Assembly (NCBI GenBank): GCA_030435675.1
Contig: CM059622.1
Span: 13,020,001 to 13,084,000 of the forward strand
DNA: 64,000 nt
DNA from: Steinernema hermaphroditum
Lineage: Eukaryota; Nematoda; Chromadorea; Rhabditida; Steinernematidae
Direction of reading: 5' to 3'
The translations under genes and the position numbers were made by a program. Within the stretch, counting starts at the first letter, position 1. Each line of letters starts with the position of its first letter. Of the stretch, positions 1 to 11,562 are shown one piece after another. The notes below the pieces were generated by a model. That model saw nothing but the letters and a program-made list of their open reading frames with translations. It did no database searches and was not told where the DNA came from.

Positions 1-366
1 TTGTACAAATTCTACAGAAACCTCTTCACGAGATTTTCAGATTGGAGCTGAGTTTAATAATGCACAAGATCTAAAGATCTAGAGTAGATTTGAAAGGACT
101 TTTATGATCAAATCCTCCGATCTGTTTAGGACTCAAAGACGACCTTGTGTCCTGGATGTCCTCCAATGTCAACGTGTCATTATTAGAACAATGAACAATA
201 TTAGAACTCCAATTGACTTCCCAAGGTAAACTTTGGACTCGAACTCGGCATCGGGTTCTCAGTTAGCATACTGTAGGCACTAATTGCGTCGATTGTTTAT
301 TCATTACCAAAACTGAACACCGGTAATAACATAGTTGTTGTGAGGTCTTAAAGCAGATCGTCGGAA
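1..366. other. 3' flank of parp-1, no gene seen
   Basis: AT-rich non-coding sequence downstream of the PARP stop codon. No open frame with coding character and no RNA gene is seen. It may hold the 3' UTR and polyadenylation region of the minus-strand gene that ends at 367. Confidence 0.5.
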
Positions 367-3127
367 TCACCTGCGGCTATTAAACTTGACGCGGATCATG
401 TACTTGATGTTGACCTGTTTGATATCGTAAACGATGTACTCGTTGTACAGCAAGTAGAGGCTCTTGTTGGTTTTCGCTTTTTTTGGCTTTCCGTACGGGA
501 TCATCACACCATCCTCCGTGGTAAAAATGTTCCTCGGATCGGGACACGTTTGACCGAGACCCTTGCAGCTGTGCTTTCCCTGGTCGAGCTCCGTGATCAT
601 CTTTGCGTGAGTCTCCTGTTGCATCTCGCCAAGGGCGACGTCGCAAAGCAGCAGAAGTCCTTCGCTGTTGTAGGCGTGACAGTAGTTCGCCGATTTGCTG
701 ACCATGTCGGCAAAGTAGATTCCCTTTCCGAACATGTAGCCGGTAACTGGCGCCTCCGGAGGGGCGATGCGGAGACCTTGACTGAGAATACCGACGTAGT
801 TGGAGAGACGGGAGCCGTGCCAAAGGAGGCGGCGGTTGTGCAGGTCCTTCGTGAAGCGCTCTTCTTCGCCCTCACGTTCGATTGTGAAGATATCGACGAT
901 GTCCAGTGTGTAGCTATCGTGCGTGGAGCCATGGGTATTCTTCGTGTACTGGAGAAGGCGCTTGAACTCTTCACTGTCGTGGTCGAGGACGGTCATCTTC
1001 GTCTTCAGCTTGGCGTAGCTCTGATCAATGGGGTCCAGCTTCTCGCTGTCAGCGTCTTTGTCCTTTTTGACGATCGAGTAGGCGAGCTGGATTTCCAGAA
1101 GATTATCCAGGAGTTCAGTCTTCTCCTTGATGATCTCTTCGTTGTCAAGACGGGCCACCGCGTCCCGGCCGGTGTTGTGGGGGATCAGCGTGTAGAATCT
1201 GTTGGTAGCGTCGAGAATCTTGTCCTGGTCGAGTCTCCGCTTTCCTTTTTCGAACATCTAAACGAAAAATGAGTAACAGATCGAGGAAAAGGAAGGTCCT
1301 CACATTCTGAAGTTCCGTGAGAACAGCATAAGCGTTCAAGATGTGGTTCCTGGACAGCTTTCCCAGAGGCATCTTGTCTATGTCGATCTCCATTTGTAGC
1401 ATGCTCTGCTTCATCGCCTCGATGTCGAACATGAGCGCCACCAGCTCCTGGATCGACTTGTGCAGCTTCGAGCTCGAACCTTCCGCCGAGATTTTCTGCG
1501 CCTCCTCTTCGCCCCCATCAAAGACTTCCATCTCCAACTGGTCCATGTAGCCGGCCTTCTTGACGAATTTCTCGCCCCACTCATTGCCGCTCTTGTCGCG
1601 GAACTGCTTCTCGAACTCTCTCTTGGCATTGTCCACATCGGCGCCGTAGTTCTCGGTCTTGCAGCCGCCCTGAGAGGTTCCGATGCGGCCCCAGGAGCGG
1701 AAAAGGGCATAACTCTTCATGACGTCGTGCTTCACCAGCTGCAGCTTGTAGAAGGAGTTCTTGTTGCTCTCGACGTCCGCGTGGCCGAGGGTCGTCTGCC
1801 AGGCGACAGTATTTCCATTCGATCTATCGACGTGCACGTGATAGGATTCGTATTCATCGCAGTCGGGGTCGACAACGTAGCCGTTCTTCGTGATCACCTG
1901 CCTCTTCCTGTTCACCTTCTTCTCCTCTTTCTCGGGCTTCGTCACCTTCTTCGATGACTTCACCTCCACCACCGCTTGCTTCTCCGCCGAAGCAGAGTAC
2001 ACTCTCTCCGAAGGCTTGCGTTTCTTCAGCGAATCGAGGCCCGAGATGTCGCTAGGCACCTTGAACCCCGTTCGTTCAGGCTGCTTCGTCGAGTAGGTGC
2101 ATCGTGTGTACTCGGAGATGTTGCCGAGGCATCTGTAGCTGTGCTCCGATGTACTGTACTGCACAGAGCCATTGTGCTTGCACTTGGGACACGCCTTCGG
2201 CACTCCGAACATGGCCAAATCGACAAGAAGATCCACGCAGGCGCTCTCGCCACCCTTGTGAGGAGCTTGGTACTTGTTGGCTTCAAGAAGGTCATGGAGA
2301 TCGTTCTTCGAGAGGCCTTGCAGCACTTCGCGGATCTCCCACATCTCCTCCGACTGCTTCTTCAGCGCAGCCTTGTTCTTCTCGTCTTTCTTTGACGTTC
2401 CCGGCTCCGAATCGCCTTTAGCTTTCTTGGCTTTAGGTCCATCATCCTCCGACTTAGCGGCCTTCTTCTTTTTAAACATCTTATCGAGCGCTTTCTGGTC
2501 ATCTTCTTCCAGTGAACTGTAGCCCTTGATACTAAATATAACCGTAATTTCTAGAAATCAGCGTACCGAACTCACTCCTTAGAGGTGCCTTGGAAATTGG
2601 CCGTATCCTTAGGAAAACAGCCCAAGTGATACCAAGACGTCTTCATGCCCAGCTTGGCGTCCCCTTTGGGGATCTTCTCCTTGCAAGCGGCACACTTTCC
2701 AGCAGCCGTCTTCGCATACTCCGTCTTCAGTTCAACTTTCGGCACCGAAGCTGTCGGATTGGCGGAGTATTTAGCGATGCCCTCCTTGACCTTCTCCGCG
2801 TCCTCCCACTTCAGATTCTCGAGTCCTTTGATGGACGCTTCGTTGATTTCGCCCTTCAGCTTCTCCCAAAAGCAATTGAAATGGTACCTGGAGCGCTCAG
2901 ATAGGTAAATATAAACGCTCAGAATGGAGCTCGCTTACCAGCTATCTTGGAGACCATCAAAGAAGGGTGACGGCTTGCGCATCGATAGACGCAAAGTTCC
3001 CTAAAATGGTGATTAGGACGAGACGCTCAATGAAGACACCTACTTGGCCGATGTTCGATTTGCATCCTTTGCACGACGCCCTGCCGGACTTGGCGTATTC
3101 AGCGCCAAAAGGCAATGTGTCCGCCAT
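367..3127 (-). CDS. parp-1: Poly(ADP-ribose) polymerase 1, BRCT-less
   Basis: Nuclear enzyme that binds DNA breaks and uses NAD+ to build poly(ADP-ribose) on itself and on chromatin proteins. Five exons join in frame: 3127-3044, 3000-2939, 2887-2576, 2531-1304 and 1257-367, giving about 858 residues. Domains in order are PARP zinc finger 1 (split over exons 1-3), zinc finger 2 (to about residue 150), the PADR1/Zn3 domain with CPKC and two later cysteines (about 267-297), a Lys-rich linker, WGR (about 370-480, with SWGRIG), the helical regulatory domain and the ART domain. The H-Y-E triad is present: H about 709 in LWHGSR, Y about 743 in GIYFAD, and E about 835 in YNEYIVYD. No region of about 90 residues between Zn3 and WGR could be a BRCT domain, which explains the short length (human PARP1 is 1014 residues). 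The identification is firm. Start: the ATG opens directly into finger 1. Confidence 0.95.
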
Positions 3128-3557
3128 GGTGACTGAATGAGATCAACCGTGGAAATACAGCGAGCGTGAGGTAGCTATATTGGAATTCGTTGCGAAAGCG
3201 ATGCGAGGAAAGCGTGTGGGTTTTGCGGAAATTCAAAACCGACTCCATTTCGCGCCACATGGCTTTTGTCACGGAATTCTAAGCGCGAAGGGACACAAAA
3301 CAAGTGTTTATTCGGACCACACGCATTTTCGGAGTAGCTTCGGGAATTAACCGATAAACATTCTATGTATTAAGCAAAACCCCTGAAATCAAAAGTTCGC
3401 TTTATGCATTCAGTTTAATGCTTCAACAGGTCAAACATCTGTAGAACAAACAATGGACCGCGAAATCCTATACAGAGACCATGAAAGTTAGGTACAGAAC
3501 CGTTCAACAGTACGACTTTTTATTCCGTGTAAAAGGAAATCGAACTTAAGCTAGAAA
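3128..3557. other. Intergenic region between parp-1 and the ShKT gene
   Basis: Separates two minus-strand genes. It should contain the parp-1 promoter or trans-splice region (near 3130-3300) and the 3' UTR of the ShKT gene. No coding frame is seen. Confidence 0.4.
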
Positions 3558-3906
3558 TCAACACATGTCACACGTCTTGGCGCACCACTTCTTCACGAGG
3601 CTCTCCTCACCGTTCTTGCAGAATCCCCTGCGTTTGAACTGAGCGCAGTCGCCCTTCCCTTTGAAGTTGTCGACGCAGGCCGCCGTTTTCCCCTGCTCCT
3701 CGCAGTTCAGAGTGGTCAAGTCGCACACGAGGCCAGGAGGGCAGGTGTGGTCGGCATCATCCAGGCATGCTACAATTCGCATGGATGCTGATGGTGTGTA
3801 TCCACTTACGGTACTGGGCGTGGACAACGACGAAGGCGACATAGGCGAAGATACCTTGGAGAGCATTGTGTGAAAGGTGGAGATAGTGAAGATGACGCTC
3901 AACCAT
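3558..3906 (-). CDS. Small secreted single-ShKT-domain protein
   Basis: Two exons (3906-3810 and 3769-3558) are separated by a 40 bp intron with a GTAAGT donor and a TTGTAG acceptor, and give about 102 residues. The first exon ends in a signal-peptide-like stretch (IFAYVAFVVVHAQ). The mature part has a short Cys-containing segment, then a C-terminal six-cysteine ShKT domain that closes with CAKTCDMC. ShKT modules are very common in nematode secreted proteins, often beside enzymes. Here the domain stands alone, so the role is unknown. The start is uncertain: an in-frame ATG exists at 3948, but 3906 gives the better signal peptide. A longer single-exon reading that ignores the intron lacks the signal peptide and is less likely. 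Confidence 0.75.
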
Positions 3907-4308
3907 GAGAATATATACACAAAGTGTCCGTTCAAAAAAGCTCAGCAAAAGAAGTTGCTACCGAGCGAACGCCGGCTGAGCATACGGTAACGGTTGCACT
4001 TTCGTTGTGTGGTGGAATTTGGGCGTTTGATGAGCAGCTGAACTAAACACGAACGTGGGTGGATTAGATTCCCCGGTTTGGTATGTCGCTCCTCTACTTC
4101 CAAAGCTGTCGAGTATTTTTTGGATTTGGGATTCGTGTACTTTGTTGTTTGTTGTTAGTCAGGTTCACTATCGGTGTTCACATCGAAGAATATTTAGCCC
4201 TCGCCCTTAAGATACTGTTGCCGTAGAAATGGGCTCGAGGAAATAAGGCATTTCAATTAAGAAAAACAACATAACAATTACTCGAGGTGTCTCTACCTAA
4301 TAATAGTC
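3907..4308. other. Intergenic, no gene seen
   Basis: Upstream of the ShKT gene and downstream of the TIMMDC1-like stop codon. A TATA-like stretch lies at 3909-3918 on the minus strand just before the ShKT start. Nothing else is recognised. Confidence 0.35.
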
Positions 4309-5488
4309 CTATACGTCATTTTCTAGCAGCTTCGCTTCGTCCATCTGCTTTATCTTCCTAATGGCGCTTTGCTTCCAGAAGATCTTCTCTTCGTGCATCA
4401 ATTTGACGGCGCGTTCGTTCAAGAGCCGCTCCTCGCGTAGCTCTGATTCGTATTCCTTTCTGAACTGATTGTACGCTCCGTCGACGCTCTTGTCAACGGC
4501 CAGGGCGTAGAGGAAAGCAACCATAGACAAAGAGAGCCTAAATATACAGGTGAGTAGAAAATAAGACGATACTGTTAACCAACCCAGATGTGATGCCTAG
4601 TCCTAGGGCCTTCATCGATCCAATAATACCGACAGGGAACGCAAGCATCGATCCGACTGAGGCTGCAATAATAACGACATTCAGTTAAAAAACCACTGAA
4701 CCTTGATGAAGAATAATAGCGTTGGCACCTGATATTGCAGGAAAGTAGGCGAGAGAGAAGCGGTCCCGGTACCGAGTGATGTGAGTGGAGAGGAACCTGA
4801 AAAGGCAGAATGAAATAGGGCTTCTAGAATGAGGAAAACAAGATGACTAGAAAAATTTGATAGCTGAAGCCATTTGCAGCACAGTAAATATGAGCTGAAG
4901 TTTGTAGAGTCATTCTCAATGAAATACTACAGAACCATGGAGAAACCACTCACACGACGGATCCGACAAGAGCAGCCGACTTGAATCCCATACGGAAACC
5001 GTTCTTAGCGAACATCACAATAGAGTAATCTAGTCTTCGCTTCTAAAAGTTCCGAATCAGTATCATTGCACAATCAGTGCACTAACCATAGCATCACGAG
5101 CGCTCAAGAATTTCTTGCCCACTGCGTGCATGTCGTAGCGCTCCTTGTTCATCATATGGCCATTGTATCCACCGAAGAAGAAGCCGCCGATGAATGCGGC
5201 ACGGGTCACCTTCCGCGTGACGTCGATCTCCATATGCACGTCACCGTCGTCGTACATTTCCAGCACGCGTTCCCATCCTGTTTCCGGTGCTTTTCTTGGC
5301 TCAGCTGATTGCTGCTCGACCGCCTTTGCTTCTTCGCCGGTCACAGGTTCTTTCGGTGGAAAAACGGACACATTCGGCGTAGGCCAGAACGCGTTTCTGA
5401 GTCGATTGTACCAAATGCCGTAGCCAGCGGCACTGGTTGTGGAGGATTCCGCGTTAGCGCTATCCGCATCGCATCTGCAGAATCTCAT
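4309..5488 (-). CDS. TIMMDC1-like mitochondrial complex I assembly factor
   Basis: Member of the Tim17/22/23 superfamily. In animals TIMMDC1 is an inner-membrane factor that assembles the membrane arm of respiratory complex I. Exon 1 (5488-5087) ends after a segment like the family's first membrane region (TRKVTRAAFIGGFFFGGYNG), preceded by the family-like TGWERVLEMYDDG. Exon 2 (5042-4954) gives KNGFRMGFKSAALVGSVV. A third exon lies near 4797-4735, a fourth carries SVGSMLAFPVGIIGSMKALG, and the last ends at 4309 with a charged helical tail (RKIKQMDEAKLLE). The start at 5488 is chosen because a TTTTGCAG acceptor (5506-5498) sits nine bases upstream, as expected for a spliced-leader site. The gene is on the minus strand and diverges from the TFIIIC subunit gene. 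Identity rests on motif order and length, not on a search. Confidence 0.75.
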
Positions 5489-5497
5489 CGGATCTGT

Positions 5498-5506
5498 CTG
5501 CAAAAG
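5498..5506 (-). promoter_or_regulatory. Probable trans-splice acceptor of the TIMMDC1-like gene
   Basis: CTTTTGCAG lies on the minus strand just before the ATG at 5488, and no coding exon is visible upstream. This is the usual position of a nematode spliced-leader acceptor. It could instead be a 5' UTR intron acceptor. Confidence 0.45.
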
Positions 5507-6180
5507 AAACGATTATAATCGTTATCATTGAAAAGTTGGTAGATCAGAAGCGAGAACGAGAACAAAGTGATCCACACATACCAGATGTTAATTCAGATTC
5601 ATCAAAGTCTTCTCCTCGAGAAGCCAGCCCACAGACAGAGACAGTCAGAGACGACCAGACGCAAGGAAAGACAAAAATCAGATAGCCAATCTAAAATTCT
5701 TTCGCCTTGAGCAAAAAATGTTTAGGTCTCGCAACGAATAACATGTTAATGAGGCCGAGAGCCCCAGTAGACAGAGGAAAAGGCGATTTGATCACCCAAT
5801 AGCACTCCGCAGCACTTTAGTCCTCGATCCTTCGTGTCAGATGGCCACGATTTTGTTATCCTGGTGATCGGAATCATCTGAATTCACCCGCGCAAACATC
5901 AGTAAATTTTTACTTGGGATATAGTTTTATAGGACGTTTTTTGATTCTTTGAAACTATGTTTGTGTAGCGCAGTGGCACAAGGCGTTTTACCAAAATTTT
6001 CTATTAGAGTTCGAACCCTATTGGTGATGCAAATTCTTTGAGACGAGAAACTTCTTTTGTAGAAATCTTCAGCGGCTGTAATGTGTTTCTTTGCATCGCT
6101 TCGTTCTCGTATATCAGTCATCTTCGCGAAGTTATCTGTTTGCAAAGCCGTGTTTTCACTGTTTCGCTTTTAGTATCGAG
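5507..6180. other. Divergent promoter region
   Basis: Lies between the minus-strand TIMMDC1-like gene and the plus-strand TFIIIC subunit gene, so it should carry both promoters. No coding exon is seen. The only open frames are short and lack coding character. Confidence 0.4.
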
Positions 6181-9100
6181 ATGCCCGGCGCCGAAAGAAA
6201 ACGTGCCCGTCGCTCATCACCCGGCGTCGCTCAAACTCCCGCCGCAAAACGCCCAGCGGTGGCTTCAAACAACGATGATTCACTAGATCCTAATGTCCCT
6301 ACTTCATCTACTGTAGAAGATCTGCATGAGCTTAGACTCTATAACTTGTTCGAGGTAAGCTTTCTACATCATACAAGAAGATGTTCCCTGCAATGAAACA
6401 TGTTCTTCTTTATGCTCTGCTTCTTCATTGGTTAATTACAACATTCACTTCAGAATTGCTCAGAATTCTTCGAAAGCGTTCCTAAAAACAAGCAACAGTC
6501 GTTTCTCAAGACGGTCGTCAAGGCGAATGGAGGCACAATGCGGTGCCTGAATCCCAGCTGCGACAAGCAGCCTTACGCTTCCGGAATAGGCCTACTAACT
6601 CACATGAAGAACTGTTCTTCCGCTGTCGGAAGAAAAGCGGACACACCTACAGTCGCAAGGCGCTCTTCTAGAGCCCACGTCCGCACTGCGAAGTACTCAC
6701 CTTCGGACACGCTGTCCGCCGTCGTCAAACTAGAGCCTAAGGATTCACCTCCAGCCGCTGCTGTTATTATACCTCACGAGACCCCAGCGAGGCCCTCCCC
6801 AGCCCCAAGGAGACGAAAGTCCAAAAAGGAGTCGTCAGAAGTGCGAAATCAGCCTGACGCCAGCGTTAACGAAGCCACAGAAGAGCCACGTGTTTTGCTA
6901 GATTACCCAGAATATACTGTAAGTGTTGAAGTCGTAGAGTTCGTTATCTATGTAATATGCTTTTTAGGAAAACATGGCTTCTTGGAACGAGTTGACGAAA
7001 AAACAGAAGCAAACGGTCATTAGGAAAGCGTTCAACAGCATGGGAAGGAACAGCGAATTGAAGTGTCTCTCTGATTTCTGCGAGAAGAGTTTCCTCAAAG
7101 GCGATCAGCTGCTCAATCATCTCAGCCAGTGTTTCCGCCCCAAATTGTTCGAATACATGGGCAGAATCGACGAATACCGGGCATATGGCGACGATTTGGA
7201 ACGAAAAAGGCTGATCCGCGACGCGTTCCAGAACGGCGGAGTCACCGAAATATACTGCCTCAACAGGGACACCAAGAATTGCGCACAGAAATACTCCAAC
7301 CACTCAAGTCTCTTCTACCATCTGGAACGCTGCTCCCGGGACTACGATAGCCGTCCCTGGGAGTGTTACCGCTGCAAGTATCGAGGCGTTGCCAGCGAAA
7401 GCAGGGAGCACTTGGATCAATGCTCGAGGCAGCAGACCACTGCTAATCCACTGATGGCTTTCATCGACGACGACTCGGATCATAACGATGATCCAGAGGT
7501 GGAGATTTCTGACGCGGACGTGGAGCCCCAAAGCGAATTGGAGAGCGAGGAGAGTGATTTTGGTGAAGACGACGAGGAGGTAGTCGGGACAACCGACAAG
7601 GACGCTGTCAGCCAGCCACGGGCCACACGATCAGCGAGGAGAAAAACTGGAGCTGGAGTACGTTCTAGTTACGATAAAGTCTGTATAGTTGTTCTGCTCT
7701 AGGACACAGGGATACCCGACGGTACAGAGACTCCGAAACAGATGGACTCCTTAGGAAGAATGCGTGCTAGGCGAAATGGGGCATCTGTTTCGCTTGGTCG
7801 GATTCCGGATAGTGGTTCACGGTTGTCGGTGGTGAAAGGCCGTAAGAGATACAAGTTCAAGTCAAATGCTGGGCAGATAGGTAGGTTTCTTGGGTCATGT
7901 CAGTCCTAATCGCATGTTCAAGGACCTCCAAGCTTGGTTGACCGGCTGAGATATAACAAGCAGATCGAACAGAGTAGGCAAGCTTACTTGGCGGACGACT
8001 CTAACCGAATTGTGGACGCTGCTATGGCCGAGCAACTACGAGGTACTACGGAAGGCTACGAGGTGAACGATCTCAGAGACTCGTAAGTGCTCTACATCCT
8101 GAACATTGCTCTTATCAAGGGTTTTAGTACCGATGCCGCCGCTTGTTTAAGCCGAACATCCGTTGGCCTTCGAGTCTCGAATTTCAAACGCAAGACTTCC
8201 AAGGCGGTCGTCGTTTCGAAGAGAAGAGGGCGTCCACCAAAAGGCACAGACGACGAAAATTCCGCAAATTCACAAGAGACGGTTACCGAGATCCTTGAAG
8301 AGCCCGTAGAGATCGAAGTACCAGAATTGTCTTCTGAGCCGTTGCCTTCTGAACTCACCTATCTGAAGATGTTCGAGTCACAAGTATTCGATTACACTAT
8401 TCAGCAGCAAGGCACGCTCTACAACTCTACAGCGAAGGAGCGTGTCGAAGATCTGAAGGCCCAGGCGGAAGTGCTCTACGTTGGAGGTCCCATATCCGCG
8501 CTGGCCATCTGTCCTCGGAAGCTGGACGAGAAGTTCGAAGTCGTCGCCGTCTCGGTCTTTCCCGACGATGAGATGCTGGTGCCGCACAACACCAAAAGAC
8601 CCGAAAAGCCCGTTGATTACATTCAATTCATCCGTTATGATCCGAAGAATTCCGGAAACGCACGGCCCTGGTTCCACATGCAGTCACCGTATGGATACGT
8701 TCTAGATATGGCATGGTGTCCACTGAAAGAAATGGCCACAGTCGAAGACGAGAAAATCATTCTGGGGTACTTGGCCGTGGTGTCTACCCTGGGTACTGTA
8801 GCAATTTATTGGTGAGTGATGTGTTTTGAATGGCGCAGACTAACCACATAATTTCAGCATTCCGAAGGAGCTCCCCTTCGATACATCCATCGAATTCCCT
8901 CTCGTCACCATCCCTCCTGCCTTTGTCTTCAACCATCCCCCATGTGTGCTCAGCGACGGCTCCTCTGTCAGCGAGATTCCCATGCAGTCGATCAGCTGGT
9001 CCGGGTACGAGGGCGGAAAGCATATCGCCATCGTATCGGCCGCCGGGAGAGTCTTCGTTTGCGATCTGTCCGCCGAAGATGGCCACATAGTCGATTTGAC

Positions 9101-9971
9101 CGAAAGTTACTGGGAATCTCCGCCCACGAGTGTGTGCTTCACAGATCCGGAAGAATGTAAATCTTTTGGGAGAAGACGTCTAATCATCTTCCTCTCCTAG
9201 TGAGCATCGGATTCCGCCAGAAACAAGTGAAAGTGTACAACTTCAAGACGGGCGAACTTCTTCTTATCGAGGAGACCACGAAGTCGGCCGGACAGAGAGT
9301 GTCGGCGCAACCCACCCTTATGAGTGGCGCCTTCATCTACCAGTCGGACATGATCTCATATAGCGACGTTCTCGTGGAATCAGGCGTCTTTATGACAATG
9401 GGAGTCGAAGACGGATACCTTCTTGTGCCGCTCGAAGTGAAGTAGGTTCTCGACCGCATCACATCGTTCTAATAGTGTAATTTAGGCACGAAATCCGACT
9501 GATGAAGATGGCGATGTGCGAGCACACGGGAGTAGTGGTCTCCGTGGGCCTCGACGGTCGGATGTACTCCTCGCTGAACGGAAGACTTTCGCCACGCGAA
9601 GGAAATTGCGACTACAACTTTAACTTTGTGCTACCGAGGCTGCGTTTGACCAGAAGACGAGTGCAAGGCGGCGCCGTAGAGGAGGACGACGTGTTCAACA
9701 CACAGGAAGAGATCGTCAAAGGTCTTGCGTTGGATCTTGTGTTTGGAGACGGTCACGCCGATGGAGTCAAGGACATGGTGAGTGGACGACTTTGAAAGGG
9801 CACGTTAAAAGGATTGCTCAGGTGCCAAAGAAGAGCAAGAAACTCAACGAAGTGACAGTGGACCGTCGGATCGAAGCGTTGACTGCATTAGACCTGAGCC
9901 CCCAGTCTGCAGGCGTTGCAATTACTGGAGGCGATGCCGGGCTTCTTTTCATTCTACCGGCTACACTTTGA
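6181..9971 (+). CDS. TFIIIC subunit 2-like WD40 protein with CCHC fingers
   Basis: Likely the nematode counterpart of GTF3C2 (TFIIIC110), a WD40 subunit of the Pol III factor that binds tRNA-gene B boxes. Ten exons join in frame: 6181-6354, 6454-6918, 6968-7657, 7703-7880, 7923-8082, 8128-8811, 8858-9156, 9201-9441, 9486-9777 and 9822-9971, for about 1110 residues. Four Cys2-His-Cys finger-like motifs lie at about residues 89-112, 246-268, 310-335 and 346-365, then an acidic stretch, an AT-hook (KRRGRPPKG, about 590) and a C-terminal propeller with the GTF3C2-like order: ISALAICP, then [11 protein letters not shown], then [16 protein letters not shown]. The stop follows [13 protein letters not shown]. 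The fingers are not part of the human protein as I know it. The last exons are duplicated at 17.0-18.5 kb. Confidence 0.8.
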
Positions 9972-10085
9972 CGTCAAAGAGTATTGGCAATTTGTTGTTG
10001 TCATTGTTATAGTTGTTACTGATGATAAACCGATTAGTCAAAAATAACAGCAAGTTTGCAATCTTATTGGCTTTGTTTGCACAGT

Positions 10086-10111
10086 GTACACCCTTGTGAA
10101 CAAGGGTGTAC
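10086..10111. repeat. 26-bp palindrome, left copy flanking the 3.8 kb insertion
   Basis: Two 12-base arms (GTACACCCTTGT and its complement) flank a 2-base centre. The same 26 bases, each followed by GAG, recur at 13888-13913. The duplicated block at 18.6 kb has only one, diverged copy. Confidence 0.85.
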
Positions 10112-10452
10112 GAGCAGTGCTGGCGGATCGGATTGAAACTCGCAAATCCGAATCCGACACTTCGGATAATCCGAATCCGAAATCCGAAAAATCCGAAATT
10201 TTCGGGAAAATTTTCAGGATTGAAAAACATGCTAATGCTACGTTGATATATGGCTGTTCTTGCTCGTCTCTTTAGTTATTCCTTTCGCTCAGTAACCCTC
10301 AGGTTCACCAAGACTCCCAGAATCTTCAGTAGCATCGATGTTAAGCTGCTGTTCATAGAGCAAATTTGGAATGCTTCGAGTTTCACCACAATAAGCCAAG
10401 CCAAGCCGAATCCACGACGACTATATGGCTGCAGGCAAGCACTGGCCTGGCA

Positions 10453-10797
10453 AATTATTGTTGAGACATTTGAACCCCAGACATTTGAGTCCCGGACATT
10501 TGAGTTCCAGAGCGTCAACGAAACGGTGACATTTGCAGACCTTTATGAACTATCTATCTCAACTATCTATCTCACTGGTGATTTATCTGCTGATGCTACC
10601 ATTTATCACAAATTGTGACTAAAACCTAGAAGTGAGGCAGATAAATCACCAGTGAGATAGTTCATAAAGGTTTGCAAATGTCACCGTTTCGTTGAAGCTC
10701 TGGAACTCAAATGTTCGGGACTCAAGTGCCGGGACTCAAGTGCTTGGACTCAAATGTCCGGGACTCATGTACCGGGACTTAAATTTCTCAACAACGG
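10453..10797. repeat. Fold-back repeat with short tandem units
   Basis: Two inverted arms of about 140-165 bases (10453-10592 and 10634-10797) surround a 40-base centre. The outer part of each arm is built of 14-15-base units of the type GACTCAAATGTCCGG, with variants. The right arm carries more units than the left. No coding capacity. Confidence 0.8.
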
Positions 10798-10983
10798 CAA
10801 ATTAGTTGTGTTCGTGTTCCTAGAATGTCTAGATATTTGAGTTTGCACCGAACGAAGCAAGCTTATATTCGCTTTGCATTCGAGACTTAAGTTTGGCTTA
10901 GGTTCCAATTTAAACATAAGTCTGCTGAATTTAAGTGAGCCCTTCGGGCGAACCCTGTTGTCTTGGTAGCTAAGCAGCTAAGC

Positions 10984-11480
10984 TTCCGCGGAAGACGACC
11001 TCGACGATGCGTTCAACAACGAGATCCACACACCAATTAGGAAGCGTAGACGCGAACAACGCTCCAGCCGCGCGGATGAGGAATTGGCGTCCGTACTGCG
11101 AACTCTTGCTGAGGAGAATAAGAAGAACAAGTACGAACACTTCGCCGATGAAGTCGCCTGCTGCCTCAAGACAGTTAAGGACCGAAACCCGACGTTGGCG
11201 CTGGACATGAAACGCCAGATCCAGGAAGTTTGTTACAATTTCGAAAAAAAAATCTCTTGATCTCCTTTGAGTAGAATTGTTCAGATGGTTTTGGTCGTTT
11301 CAGACATAAAGGTGTACTTTTTGCAGTTTCGTAAAGGTGTACTCTTTGCAGTTTCGTATTATCGATGCAAATGCCTGTGTTCTTCGCTGGGCTGACGTAG
11401 TAATTCTTCTCTTCCAGTATGAGACATCGACGAAAGCTGATCACATTGCTGCGAGTCGCCAGAGCACTTCTTCTTCTTAA
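10984..11480 (+). pseudogene. MADF/BESS-like gene fragment
   Basis: An open stretch from 10984 reads as a charged segment (PIRKRRREQRSSRADEEL) followed by a helical segment (HFADEVACCLKTVKDRNP, then MKRQIQE). This resembles the C-terminal helical part of nematode MADF/BESS-type DNA-binding proteins. A possible second exon starts after CTTCCAG near 11418 and ends at a TAA at 11480. The MADF domain that should precede it is not present, so this looks like a gene remnant carried in the insertion. The family call is tentative and rests on composition and a few motifs. Confidence 0.35.
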
Positions 11481-11562
11481 CTGTCGCTTAGCTTCAAGTT
11501 GACTGTCGCGCAGCTGTGTCGCGTAGCTGCGCGACAGTCAACTTGAAGCTAAGCGACAGTTA
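11478..11562. repeat. Perfect 38-bp inverted repeat (hairpin)
   Basis: Left arm 11478-11515 and right arm 11525-11562 are exact reverse complements with a 9-base loop. The inner part carries GTCGCGCAGCT. The same GTCGCGCAG core recurs at about 11708 and many times at 63.5-63.7 kb, so this is likely the end or relic of a repeat family. Confidence 0.9.

Noticed and set aside
550..1272. 240-codon open frame on the plus strand
   Set aside because: Antisense to the PARP catalytic exon, which explains the long open frame. No domain or splice structure of its own.
3558..3935. Single-exon reading of the ShKT gene with 125 residues
   Set aside because: It reads through a good 40-bp intron, replaces the signal peptide with a Ser/Pro-rich stretch and does not fit a secreted ShKT protein.
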